A DNA stretch of 64,000 nt from DATLZU01 sp035573855 (GTDB lineage Bacteria > Nitrospirota > Nitrospiria > Nitrospirales > Nitrospiraceae): positions 1 to 64,000 of the forward strand of contig DATLZU010000013.1 of the NCBI GenBank assembly GCA_035573855.1, written 5' to 3'. A program made the position numbers and the translations under genes. The notes beneath the pieces were generated by a model. The model ran no database searches. It was given only the letters and a program-made list of their open reading frames with translations, and was not told the DNA's origin. How positions within the stretch are numbered: the first letter of the stretch is position 1; each line of letters opens with the position of its first letter. This document shows positions 8,779-17,228 of the stretch, piece after piece.

Positions 8779-10125
8779 ATGCTAGAAATCGTGAATCGGG
8801 AGTTCCTGCTCTTTGCCGGGGCCATCATCGGATTCGTCGCCGCTGTCCTGTCGTTCATGGACAAGTTGTTGACGATCCAGGATCGGCTGCGGTCGGCCAA
8901 GACGAACAAGCAGATGGTCATAGAAAGCCGTGCCCAGGAAGAGCCGGTCTCTCGCGCGCAAACGATCAGCGCAAAAATCCTGGAAAAGACGTCCTATCTG
9001 TTCTTCTACGAAACCAGCGTGATCGTAGCCGCCGGAATCCTGCTGAACTATCTCGGCCTCACCCTCAGCCGGCATCTGCACAGCATGCTCTTCCTCGACA
9101 TGACCGGCACCGCGCTGGCCGCATTTCTCCTGGGCCCCTGGTGGGGAGCGATCGTCGCGGTGCTGTCGAATTCGGTGGTGAATTGGCTGCTCTTCCCGGA
9201 AACCGGAGCCGATGTCATCATCTTCCCCTGGTCGCTGGTGAACATGGCGGGCGGATTCTTTTGGGGCTTCATGGCCCGGCGAGCCGGCTTCAGCAAGTAT
9301 CTGCGCACCGGCCGCAGTTCGATCTTTTCGCATGTCTGGTTTCTGTTCACATTCGGCGTGCTCGGCGCCGTTGTCATGAGTGTGCCCGGCGCGCTGGTAC
9401 AGACTGCCCTCGGAGAGAACGCAGTCCTTGCCCTTAATCCTCAGGTGGCGGAGACGCTCAGTCGGATCGTGATGGAATGGCAGCAGGCGATCGAAGCTCA
9501 CTTGGATGTGTGGTTCGGGCTGGGCTACGGACAGAGTCTGGGCTGGACGGTGGTCAATTGGTTGCAGACCTGTATCCGCTACATCCCCGACAAGACCATG
9601 AGCGCAGCGATCGCCCTGGTCGTGCTGAAGTACGGCTATCCGCTCTTCGAGCGGGAATTGATTCACGGCGGGAGGCCAGGTGACGAGCGGGTCCTTCCGC
9701 TTGTTCTGGGGCTGCTGTATGCACCCTCATTCGCCGTGCTGCTCACGTCTGAATCCTACGGCGGACACCGGTTTTGGTTGCTCTGGTGCTCACCCTGGAT
9801 CATGATCATTGGAGGCTACGTCGCGTTGCGTTACTGGGGACCGGGGGAATCGGGCCTGCGCGAAGCGCGACTGCAACGCGCGCAGCGCTATGCGAAGGCG
9901 TTGAAACCGATCAACCACGAATCGTCGTATGAATTCTGCCGACGGCTGACCTTCGCGACGTTAATCACCAGCTTGCTGTTCGCGCTCTTCCTCCCCATCT
10001 TGCTGGTGGATTTCTACCGGGTCGCCTTCAACTTCTTCTGCGTCGTTTACGGCCTTATGCTCGCCGTCCATCTCGTGCGCGTGGCGATCGCGCAAAACCT
10101 CTCGGTCGCGCGGGCGGATGACTGA
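8779..10125 (+). CDS. Membrane protein resembling ECF-transporter S components
   Basis: About 448 residues with roughly ten hydrophobic segments. The middle part (LFLDMTGTALAAFLLGPWWGAIVA, then VNMAGGFFWGFMARRAGF; residues about 100-180) resembles the fold signature of substrate-binding S components of energy-coupling factor vitamin transporters: an Asp before a small-residue helix, GPwwG, and a VNM-G-F loop. It is about twice as long as a normal S component, with a soluble stretch after the first helix and extra C-terminal helices. No EcfA/EcfT gene lies nearby. ATG 8779 is chosen over the in-frame TTG 8764. The substrate is unknown, and the S-component resemblance is a visual judgement. Confidence 0.5.
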   Translation: MLEIVNREFLLFAGAIIGFVAAVLSFMDKLLTIQDRLRSAKTNKQMVIESRAQEEPVSRAQTISAKILEKTSYLFFYETSVIVAAGILLNYLGLTLSRHLHSMLFLDMTGTALAAFLLGPWWGAIVAVLSNSVVNWLLFPETGADVIIFPWSLVNMAGGFFWGFMARRAGFSKYLRTGRSSIFSHVWFLFTFGVLGAVVMSVPGALVQTALGENAVLALNPQVAETLSRIVMEWQQAIEAHLDVWFGLGYGQSLGWTVVNWLQTCIRYIPDKTMSAAIALVVLKYGYPLFERELIHGGRPGDERVLPLVLGLLYAPSFAVLLTSESYGGHRFWLLWCSPWIMIIGGYVALRYWGPGESGLREARLQRAQRYAKALKPINHESSYEFCRRLTFATLITSLLFALFLPILLVDFYRVAFNFFCVVYGLMLAVHLVRVAIAQNLSVARADD

Positions 10126-10155
10126 CCGTGAAAGGGACAAAGGGAGGGCTTTGCT

Positions 10156-11313
10156 CTAACTTTGGAAGCCGCGCAGTTGCAGATACCGCGCGACCGCTGA
10201 GCGCGTCACCAAGCCGACCAGCCGCCCGTCATCGACCACCACCAATCGGTCTTCACCCGTCTGAACCATCCGTTCCAGTGCCTGAACGACGGAACAATCG
10301 GACGCCACCGCCATGTCCGGCGTCCAAGGTCGCATCACGTCCTGCACCCGCCGCCACGCCCACAGCGATGTCGGAACGGCCCGGATTTCGCGAACCGTAA
10401 CCATACCGACTGGGCGACCGTCCTGCACCACCGGAAATCCACCGTAGCCATAGTGCAAGAACCAGCCGTTGACGGCGTCTTCCACCGTCAGCCCCGGATC
10501 GATCGTTGTCACGGCGCAGACCATGAGGTCCCGCACGGCAACAGAGGAGAGTATCGCCTTCAGCGCCGCTTGCCGGCGACTGCCGCGCGCAGCCGTGAAC
10601 AGAAACGCGCCGATCAGAACGATCCACCCGCCGTTCGTTACGAGCGTGCCTGGTAATGCGCCAGCCACCGCGGCAAAGACCACCAGGCCGCCGAGCAGCG
10701 CCAACGAGCCCCCGAACCACAGTCCGGCCAGCGAAGCTTGACTGGTGGCTCGATAGAAATCCTTGGTCCACGCCCACAGGCCGGCCCGCAGCACCCGTCC
10801 TCCATCCAGAGGAAATCCGGGGATCAAGTTGAACACGCCGAGCAGGAAGTTGGTGTGCCCCACCATCACGGCGAGAACCAGAAGACCCTGGAACCGACCG
10901 GCTCCGGGTACGGATTCGGCCAGGGACACTAGTCCGAAGCACAGCCCGCCCAGCAGGAAACTCACAAGCGGTCCCGCGATCGCAATGAGAAACTCGGCCC
11001 GCGGTCCCGGCGGTTCCCGACGCATCTGGGCAACCCCGCCGAAGATAAACAGTATAATCTGCCCGATGGGAATACGATAGCGTAAGGCTACATAGGAATG
11101 GCCCAACTCGTGGAGTAGGACTGAAGCGAAAAGCAGCACGGCGGACACGCCGCCCATCGCCCAATACCGCGCGGCGGAGTGCCCGGGCAAGACTGACGGC
11201 AGATAGCCGGTAGCCAGCGTCCAGGTCACAAACAGGAAGACGAGAAACCAGGACGCGTGGACTTTGATGGGGATGCCGAGGATCCGACCGATCTGCCAAT
11301 CCGGACCGTGCAT
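10156..11313 (-). CDS. Site-2-protease family M50 metalloprotease with CBS pair
   Basis: Intramembrane zinc protease of the SpoIVFB/Rip3 type, 385 residues. The zinc motif HELGH is in the second hydrophobic region (LLHELGHSYVALRY), and the distal ligand motif NLIPGFPLDGGRVLRAG supplies the third ligand. Six hydrophobic segments are followed by two C-terminal CBS domains (about residues 250-380: VRDLMVCAVTTIDPGLTVEDA and QDVMRPWTPDMAVASD), which bind adenine nucleotides in related proteases. It is transcribed toward the upstream gene, with a 30-base convergent spacer. The substrate cannot be told; the family cleaves anti-sigma or other membrane-tethered regulators. Confidence 0.9.
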   Translation of the reverse strand: MHGPDWQIGRILGIPIKVHASWFLVFLFVTWTLATGYLPSVLPGHSAARYWAMGGVSAVLLFASVLLHELGHSYVALRYRIPIGQIILFIFGGVAQMRREPPGPRAEFLIAIAGPLVSFLLGGLCFGLVSLAESVPGAGRFQGLLVLAVMVGHTNFLLGVFNLIPGFPLDGGRVLRAGLWAWTKDFYRATSQASLAGLWFGGSLALLGGLVVFAAVAGALPGTLVTNGGWIVLIGAFLFTAARGSRRQAALKAILSSVAVRDLMVCAVTTIDPGLTVEDAVNGWFLHYGYGGFPVVQDGRPVGMVTVREIRAVPTSLWAWRRVQDVMRPWTPDMAVASDCSVVQALERMVQTGEDRLVVVDDGRLVGLVTRSAVARYLQLRGFQS

Positions 11314-11462
11314 TCCGTGAACCCCTTTCCCGTCGCAGGCTAGCAGCCGGCCAGATCAGCCGTCAACGGGAGCCGTTCCATGCGAGGCGCCCGCATTTTT
11401 CGATTTGTTGGGATGCGGCCATGCCGGCGACCACCTGCCCCAACGCTGACCGTGCGGCGGCC

Positions 11463-11491
11463 TTACTCGGCGTTTCCGCTTCAGGTATACT
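11463..11491 (+). promoter_or_regulatory. Possible leaderless promoter for the deacetylase gene
   Basis: A TATACT (11486-11491) lies six bases before the ATG at 11498, the spacing expected when transcription starts at the start codon. The -35 position (TTACTC, 17-bp spacer) matches sigma-70 poorly and there is no Shine-Dalgarno, so this is tentative. Confidence 0.3.
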
Positions 11492-11497
11492 CACCGT

Positions 11498-12229
11498 ATG
11501 CCGGGTAACAGCGGACCATGTGTGGGCTTGGCCGCCGGCCTGACAGCGCTGCTGGGTTTTGTGTGGATGATCGCGCCCGGACAGGCGCACGTGATCAAGT
11601 CCGGGCCGCCGGCATGTAAGGCCGCCGCTTTGACCTTTGATCTTTGCCCGGTGCGAGGCGGGACCGGCTACGATGCGGAGCTGATCAACTATCTGGTGTC
11701 CAACCGGATTCCCGCCACCTTCTTTCTGTCCGGGAAGTGGATAGCCAAGCACGAGACGGAAGTGCAAGCGCTGTTGAACGTGCCGTTCTTCGAAATCGGG
11801 ACACATGGGCATGTGCACGCGCACCTACCGATGCAGAATGAAGAGGAGCAACGCCGAGAAATTCTCGGACCGGTCACGCTGCTCCGGACGAAGTACGGTC
11901 GGAACGCATCCTTATTCAGACCCCCTTACGGGGAATTTAACGAGCTCACCGTGGATGTCGTGAGATCCCTGGGGCTTCGGCTGATTTTGTGGAGCGTCGA
12001 GTCCGGCGATCCGGACCCGCAACTGACTCGCGCGCAGATCCTGGCGCGGCTCACGGCCAGGATTAAACCTGGCAGCGTGATCGTCTTTCATGCCAACGGC
12101 AAGGGCAGGCACACGCGCGCCGTAATCGAGGATCTGGCGCAGGTTTTGTTGCCCGACCGCGGGCTGACTCCGGTCACTGTTTCGGAGCTTCTCGCATGCG
12201 TGAACCACGCCCCGCAGCCGCACCGGTGA
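11498..12229 (+). CDS. Exported polysaccharide deacetylase (NodB domain)
   Basis: Carbohydrate esterase family 4-type protein, 243 residues. A signal peptide or anchor helix (about residues 8-30, ending GQAHV) precedes the NodB fold. Motifs: LTFDLCP (the usual TFDD has Leu at the second Asp, as in one known subfamily), the metal-binding THGHVHAH, RPPYGEFNE, and FHANGKGRHT at the end. It probably removes N-acetyl groups from a cell-wall or exopolysaccharide substrate outside the cytoplasm. The Asp-to-Leu change removes one classical metal ligand, so metal use or specificity may differ. It overlaps the next gene by 34 bases, which suggests coupled expression. Confidence 0.85.
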   Translation: MPGNSGPCVGLAAGLTALLGFVWMIAPGQAHVIKSGPPACKAAALTFDLCPVRGGTGYDAELINYLVSNRIPATFFLSGKWIAKHETEVQALLNVPFFEIGTHGHVHAHLPMQNEEEQRREILGPVTLLRTKYGRNASLFRPPYGEFNELTVDVVRSLGLRLILWSVESGDPDPQLTRAQILARLTARIKPGSVIVFHANGKGRHTRAVIEDLAQVLLPDRGLTPVTVSELLACVNHAPQPHR

Positions 12230-12690
12230 TCCGGGCGTTTCAACCGGAGGATCGAGAGCCGGTTGTTCGATTTCTCAACGACTCCGATCCCTGGAAGCGG
12301 CTGAATTATACGGCAGCCGATTGGAACCGCATTTTCACACCGCTGCCGCAGGGGCGCGACGGGTATGTCATCGAACTGGATGGAGCCGTTGCAGGGGTGG
12401 CGTTGGTACGCCAGAAGTTTCTCATGGGGGACTATCTGGAGTTGCTCGCCGTGGCCCCGTGGGCGCAAGGTCGGGGCTTGGGGGCCGCGCTGCTGGCTCA
12501 CCTGGAACGAATCGTCTTTGCCCGCACGAAGAACGTCTTCGCCTGCGTATCCGACTTCAATGAGGGCGCGCGGCGGTTTTATCGGAAACACGGCTACCAG
12601 GAGATCGGACCCATGCCGAATTTCCTGATTCCCGGGTCGGCGGAGATTCTGCTGCGCAAGACGGTGGGGCCGGCGAGAACAGCCGGGTAA
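12196..12690 (+). CDS. GNAT family N-acetyltransferase
   Basis: 164 residues with the acetyl-CoA-binding core of the GNAT superfamily: GVALVRQKFLMGDYLELLAVAPWAQGRGLGAALLAHLE (motif A, with the Q/R-G-x-G/A pyrophosphate loop QGRGLGAALL), then ARRFYRKHGYQEIGPMPNF (motif B). It probably acetylates an amine on a small molecule or protein. The ATG at 12196 lies inside the end of the deacetylase gene in another frame, so the two are probably co-translated. The substrate cannot be told from sequence. Confidence 0.85.
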   Translation: MREPRPAAAPVIRAFQPEDREPVVRFLNDSDPWKRLNYTAADWNRIFTPLPQGRDGYVIELDGAVAGVALVRQKFLMGDYLELLAVAPWAQGRGLGAALLAHLERIVFARTKNVFACVSDFNEGARRFYRKHGYQEIGPMPNFLIPGSAEILLRKTVGPARTAG

Positions 12691-12813
12691 TGCGTCAATC
12701 GTCATGCGTCGACTGTGAGGAGCGGACGGCAAGGGTCATCGGCCTTCTTGAGAGTGACGCTTGTCCAGCGACGATGACGATCAGCGTCCTGAAGGACGAA
12801 GTACGAGGGAACG

Positions 12814-13212
12814 ATGAAAGTCAAAAAACTGCTGCACACCCGCATGCGCGTCAGCGACATGGATGAGACGATCAAGTTCTACACGGATGTGCTGGGGCTT
12901 GAAGTCCTGGAGCGGAAAACGTCGCCGCGCGGTTCGCACCTGGCGTTTCTCAAGGTGCCCAACAGCGAGGAACTGATCGAGCTGTGCAGCTTTCCGCCGA
13001 GCGGCCCAGTCAAGGTCCAGGAGGATTTGGTCCACCTGGCGTTCGAAGTCGACGACCTGGATGAGATGATCCGGGCTCTTGAAGCCAAGCAGGTCAAGAT
13101 CACCGACGGCCCGACCAGGACCTCCTCCGGCAGCCGCTTCATTTTTATCGACGCTCCCGACGGCTACGAGATCGAATTGATCGAACGGCCGCCAGGCACG
13201 GCGATCGTGTAA
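12814..13212 (+). CDS. VOC superfamily protein, glyoxalase I-like
   Basis: 132 residues, the size of a single-chain lactoylglutathione lyase-type VOC protein. It has two beta-alpha-beta-beta-beta modules. The start MKVKKLLHTRMRVSDMDETIKFYTDVLGLEVLERK is classical glyoxalase I, with a metal-ligand His. VHLAFEVDDLDEMIRALEAKQ supplies the second His and DGYEIELIERP the terminal Glu. It probably isomerises a hemithioacetal or a similar metabolite. A GAGGGA lies three bases before ATG 12814. The 123-base spacer before it contains another self-pairing word repeat (CGTCAATCGTCATGCGTC and GACGATGACGATC). Confidence 0.85.
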   Translation: MKVKKLLHTRMRVSDMDETIKFYTDVLGLEVLERKTSPRGSHLAFLKVPNSEELIELCSFPPSGPVKVQEDLVHLAFEVDDLDEMIRALEAKQVKITDGPTRTSSGSRFIFIDAPDGYEIELIERPPGTAIV

Positions 13213-13343
13213 CATCGGCCAGGAACTGACCGCTCATGACGAGCAGCGAAGAGATGATCGCGCGCAGGCGAATCATGGACCTGCTCGCAAGCCTCGGCCG
13301 AGTTCGCGCCCCTCGACGGCTGTGATTCACCCGTACGCGCGGT

Positions 13344-13370
13344 GAGCTGTTCGCTATTCGCTACTCAGCC
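13344..13370. repeat. Spacer repeat word (GCTGTTCGCTATTCGCTACT family)
   Basis: Short spacer repeat just upstream of the dapF-like gene. The same words occur at 37828-37904 (fullest copy, both arms), 45842-45871 and, more degenerate, at 967-1036. It ends directly before the GGAGAG ribosome binding site of the next gene. Confidence 0.5.
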
Positions 13371-13384
13371 AAGGAGAGATCAGC

Positions 13385-14254
13385 ATGAAGAACGCCTTCT
13401 ACCGGGGCCACGGTCTCGGCAACGATTACCTCGTTATGGATCCGAAAGACCTGTCGTTCAAGCTCACGCCCGCCAACATTCGGGCGATCTGCGACCGCCA
13501 CTGGGGCCTGGGCAGCGACGGCATTCTGGCGCCCATTCCCTCCAAGAACGCCGACTTCGGCCTTCGCATCTTCAACCCCGATGGCAGCGAGGCGGAGAAA
13601 TCCGGTAACGGCCTGCGCATCTTCGCTCGCTATCTGCACGCGACCGGCCGCGTCCGCCGGAAAACGTTCACCGTGGACACCAAAGGCGGGCGGGTTGCGG
13701 TGGAATTGCATCTGGATCGATACGGAGAGGCCAGCGCTGTGACGGTCGAGATGGGACGGGCCTCCTTCGCTCCCGATGCGCTCCCGTGCAAACTGGCCGT
13801 GGACGAGGTGATTGACCAGCCGATCACAGTGGCCGGACAGCAACTTCGCTTTACGGGCGTCAGCGTCGGCAATCCGCATTGCGTCGTCTTCAAGCCGAAA
13901 GGAGCAGAGTGGACCACAGACGAACTCCGCCTTCTCGGCCCGGAACTCGAAAACCATCCGCTGTTTCCCAAACGGACTAACGTCCAGCTTGCCGTGCCGA
14001 CCGGTCCGCGGGACATCTTCATCCTGATCTGGGAGCGAGGCGCAGGAGAGACTCAAGCCTCCGGGTCCTCTTCCTGCGCCGCCGCCAGCGCGGCCGTGCG
14101 GTTGGGCTTGGTGCGAAGCCCGGTCACCGTCAACATGCCGGGCGGCGCCTTGCGCATCGACGTAGCCAAGGACTTCGCCCTCACCATGAAGGGACCCGTC
14201 GCGGAAGTGGCGCGGGGTACCCTGAGCCCGGCCTTTGTGCGGGGATTGCGGTAA
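13385..14254 (+). CDS. dapF: Diaminopimelate epimerase-like protein with both catalytic Cys replaced by Ser
   Basis: 289 residues with the two-lobed DapF fold: GHGLGNDYLVMD at the N-terminus, NPDGSEAEKSGNGLRIFARYL, SVGNPHCVVF, and ERGAGETQASGSSSCAAASAAV. DapF interconverts LL- and meso-diaminopimelate for lysine and peptidoglycan synthesis using two cysteines, Cys73 and Cys217 in the Haemophilus enzyme. Here the equivalent positions are Ser73 (KSGNG in place of xCGNG) and Ser226 (ASGSSSCA in place of ACGTGACA). All other landmarks are kept. It may be a divergent but active DapF clade or an epimerase/isomerase with another substrate. A GGAGAG precedes ATG 13385. Confidence 0.85.
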   Translation: MKNAFYRGHGLGNDYLVMDPKDLSFKLTPANIRAICDRHWGLGSDGILAPIPSKNADFGLRIFNPDGSEAEKSGNGLRIFARYLHATGRVRRKTFTVDTKGGRVAVELHLDRYGEASAVTVEMGRASFAPDALPCKLAVDEVIDQPITVAGQQLRFTGVSVGNPHCVVFKPKGAEWTTDELRLLGPELENHPLFPKRTNVQLAVPTGPRDIFILIWERGAGETQASGSSSCAAASAAVRLGLVRSPVTVNMPGGALRIDVAKDFALTMKGPVAEVARGTLSPAFVRGLR

Positions 14255-14400
14255 ACAAGCTTCGCACCTTCCACCGTCGGTGATCACCCCCGCAGCCGAG
14301 TTGCCGCCGCTCCTTCCAGGCCGTACAATGGGTTGGCGCCGCAGGACCGGTTCTGAACGAGTCCTGGGCGGACCAGTGAGAGCTGAAGGCTGACCGCCCG

Positions 14401-16206
14401 ATGTCTCCGGACCTTCAATCCAAACTCGACCACCTTCCCCAACAGCCGGGCGTGTACCTGTTCAAGAACGCCAGCGGCGAGATCTTGTACGTCGGCAAGG
14501 CCAGCGTGTTGGCCGACCGGGTGCGGTCGTACTTCCAGCGCGGGACAGATCACACACCGAAGACCGCCGTCCTGGTCGGGCAGGTTGCGGACGTCGAAAC
14601 GATCGTCACCCGATCGGAACTCGAAGCCCTCATTCTGGAAAGCAACCTCATCAAACGCCACCGTCCCCGATTCAACGTCGTGCTCCGGGATGATAAGCAG
14701 TATCCCTACCTCCGCTTGCCGGTCAAGGAGGACTTCCCGCGTTTGTCGATCGTCCGCCGCGTCCAAAAAGACGGCGCCCTCTACTACGGCCCCTACACGC
14801 CGGCCGGCGCGTTGCGCGAGACCTTAAAGGTCATCCGCAAGGTGTTCCCCCTCGCCACTTGCGAGATCGACATCGACGGCAAGGCCGAGCGCGCCTGCAT
14901 CGAGTTCGAGATCAAGCGCTGTATGGCGCCTTGCATCGGCAACCAGACCCGCGAGGAGTATCACCGAATCGTCAAGCAGGTTCGCCAATTTCTGGAAGGG
15001 CGCGACACCGAACTGTTGGAAGACTTGCGGGCACATATGCATGCGGCGGCCGAGCGGGAAGAATTCGAAGAGGCCGCACGGCTGCGCGATCGGATCTTCA
15101 AGATCGAGCGGACGCTGGAGAAGCAGCGCGTCACGCAGACCTCCTCAACGGACCAGGACGTCCTCGGGCTGGCGCGGCGGGGGGCGGCGGTCGATCTGCA
15201 GATGCTGTTCGTGCGCGGCGGCCTGCTGATCGGGCGTAAGGATTTTTTCTGGACCGAGTCGGCGGAGGCGAGCGACGAGGAACTTGTGCGGTCGGCCATC
15301 GAACAGTTTTACAACAAAGACGGTCTCCCGCCGAAAGAGTTGCTGGTCCCGACGACATTGGCGGATGCGCCGCTGATCGAGCGGTGGCTGTCCGAGAAAA
15401 AAGGCGAGCCGGTACGGGTGCTCGCCCCGGAGCGGGGCAAGAAGCATCAGTTGGTGCAACTCGCGGAGGAAAACGCGGCCGCCGCGCTTGCCGACCATCT
15501 CCGCAACGAGGAGACCGATCGCCTGGCGACGGAAGAACTGAAACGCCTGCTCCGCCTCGACAAGGTCCCGCGCCGCATCGAGGGGTTCGACATCTCGAAC
15601 ACGATGGGCGACCAGTCGGTCGCCTCGCTCGTCGTGTGGGAAGATGGCCAGGCGAAGAAGTCGGACTACCGGAAGTTCCGCATCCGGACCGTCGCGGGGG
15701 CAAACGACTTCGCCAGCATGCAGGAAGCGGTGATGCGGCGGTACGGCGAGGCCGAGGATCTGCCGCTCCCGGACCTTGTGTTAATCGACGGCGGGCTGGG
15801 CCAACTCGCCGCCGCGATGGAGGGCTTGAAACGAGTCGGGCGCGCGGAACTGCCCGTCATCGGACTGGCCAAGGCCCGTGGCGAGAAAGCGGACCGCGTG
15901 TTTCTCCCCGGCCGCAAAAACCCCATCGTGCTCAACCCCTCCTCGCCCGCCGCGCACCTGCTCCAGCGCATCCGCGACGAAGCGCACCGCTTCGCCATCA
16001 CCTATCATCGCAAACTCCGTGGAAAGGCCCTGATCGCCTCACGACTCGACCAGATCATTGGGATCGGCGAGATCCGGCGGAACGCTCTGCTCAAAGCTTT
16101 CGGCGACTTGGACGCTATCGCGCAGGCAACCGACGAAGAATTGCAACAGACAGGCATCGACAGCAAGACCGCGGCTGAGATTCGCAAGGCGCTGTCCAGA
16201 GCTTAA
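14401..16206 (+). CDS. uvrC: UvrABC excinuclease subunit C
   Basis: 601 residues, full length. The N-terminal GIY-YIG nuclease (PGVYLFKNASGEILYVGKAS) makes the 3' incision. The UVR motif that binds UvrB follows (about residues 205-240, EREEFEEAARLRDRIFKIER). The RNase H-like domain (IEGFDISNTMGDQSVASLVVWEDG, LVLIDGGLGQLAAA) makes the 5' incision. A C-terminal helix-hairpin-helix pair (IGIGEIRRNALLKAFGDLDAI) binds DNA. uvrA is about 10 kb downstream on the other strand. Start at ATG 14401 gives the normal MSPDLQSKLDHLPQQPGVYLF. Confidence 0.97.
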   Translation: MSPDLQSKLDHLPQQPGVYLFKNASGEILYVGKASVLADRVRSYFQRGTDHTPKTAVLVGQVADVETIVTRSELEALILESNLIKRHRPRFNVVLRDDKQYPYLRLPVKEDFPRLSIVRRVQKDGALYYGPYTPAGALRETLKVIRKVFPLATCEIDIDGKAERACIEFEIKRCMAPCIGNQTREEYHRIVKQVRQFLEGRDTELLEDLRAHMHAAAEREEFEEAARLRDRIFKIERTLEKQRVTQTSSTDQDVLGLARRGAAVDLQMLFVRGGLLIGRKDFFWTESAEASDEELVRSAIEQFYNKDGLPPKELLVPTTLADAPLIERWLSEKKGEPVRVLAPERGKKHQLVQLAEENAAAALADHLRNEETDRLATEELKRLLRLDKVPRRIEGFDISNTMGDQSVASLVVWEDGQAKKSDYRKFRIRTVAGANDFASMQEAVMRRYGEAEDLPLPDLVLIDGGLGQLAAAMEGLKRVGRAELPVIGLAKARGEKADRVFLPGRKNPIVLNPSSPAAHLLQRIRDEAHRFAITYHRKLRGKALIASRLDQIIGIGEIRRNALLKAFGDLDAIAQATDEELQQTGIDSKTAAEIRKALSRA

Positions 16207-16280
16207 CCATTCGTTGTCCGCCGCTAACTTACGTAAATCGCTTGCCAGAGGGCGATCTTCCGCACCAAGTGGGGCAACGC

Positions 16281-16309
16281 TTGCGGCGAAGAAGGCGGGC
16301 TACTATAAT
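16281..16309 (+). promoter_or_regulatory. Sigma-70-type promoter of the luxR gene
   Basis: TTGCGG (16281-16286), a 17-bp spacer and a consensus TATAAT (16304-16309), about 100 bases before the luxR start. No lux-box-like palindrome is seen here, so the regulator is probably expressed constitutively. Confidence 0.6.
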
Positions 16310-16408
16310 GAGGTCGTTCTGGGAGGAAGTCTGCGCAACTCTCCGCTCCCCAATGTGACACTGAACGACCGCCCGGGCTTGGGTCTTCGGTTTACGGGAG
16401 GGTAACCG

Positions 16409-17194
16409 ATGGTGCAATCCAGAACGCCTTTCCCCGCCAGACTCTTCACCGACTTCACCAAACGCGAACTCCAGGACTTTCTCGAAATCTTCCACTATTC
16501 TGTTGAGGCCGAAACCAACGAAGACGTGGTCTCGGTGCTGCGCCTTCTCCAGAAAATTGTCCCCTGCTCTCACATCATCGGCGGTCTGGTGCGCGTCGAC
16601 CAGACGGGACGGGTTAAAGAATTCGCGAACGTGCTCAATGTCAGTTACCCCAACGATTGGCTCCACCGATACGCCCAGAACGGATATGCGCAAGTCGATC
16701 CGGTTTTGAATTCTCTCATGACCAGCTTGGAGACCCAGGTGTGGGAACATACGTATCAGAATGTGACCTCCACCAAGCAGAAAGAGTTCATCGAAGATGC
16801 GAAATCGTTTGGGTTGGTCAACGGCGTCACGACCGGCTCGCTGGAAGCCCGGCGCGGCTTGGCGAGCTTTTTCTCCTTCGCCGGCGGCGGATCCAGCGAT
16901 AACCGGCGCTACGCGGGCATTCTGGAATACGTCATCCACCACCTGCACCAAGCCTTGATTAAGAACGCGCCGAACCCCGCCTACAACCGCGTGAACGGCC
17001 TCTCCTCCCGCGAACTGGCCGTGCTGAACTGGATGAAGGACGGAAAGACCAACTGGGAGATTGCTCGCATTCTTGGTGTCACCGAACGCACCGTTCGCTT
17101 CCATATTGAGAGCATTTTTATCAAGCTTGACGTGACATCGAGGACCCAGGCGGTCGCCATGGCCATTGAAAGCGGCGTCTTGACGACCACGTGA
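16409..17194 (+). CDS. LuxR-family quorum-sensing regulator
   Basis: 261 residues. The N-terminal ~180 residues look like an autoinducer-binding domain (NDWLHRYAQNGYAQVDPVL resembles the W-x-x-Y-x-x-x-x-Y-x-x-x-D-P signature of LuxR proteins). The C-terminal LuxR helix-turn-helix occupies about residues 193-257 (LSSRELAVLNWMKDGKTNWEIARILGVTERTVRFHIESIFIKLDVTSR). It lies tail-to-tail with an acyl-homoserine-lactone synthase, 34 bases apart, and is therefore its probable receptor. The predicted target is the lux-box palindrome at 18031-18052. A GGGAGG precedes the start. Confidence 0.88.
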   Translation: MVQSRTPFPARLFTDFTKRELQDFLEIFHYSVEAETNEDVVSVLRLLQKIVPCSHIIGGLVRVDQTGRVKEFANVLNVSYPNDWLHRYAQNGYAQVDPVLNSLMTSLETQVWEHTYQNVTSTKQKEFIEDAKSFGLVNGVTTGSLEARRGLASFFSFAGGGSSDNRRYAGILEYVIHHLHQALIKNAPNPAYNRVNGLSSRELAVLNWMKDGKTNWEIARILGVTERTVRFHIESIFIKLDVTSRTQAVAMAIESGVLTTT

Positions 17195-17228
17195 CGCCGT
17201 TCCTTCGTTCTGCGGTTCGAGACCTGTC

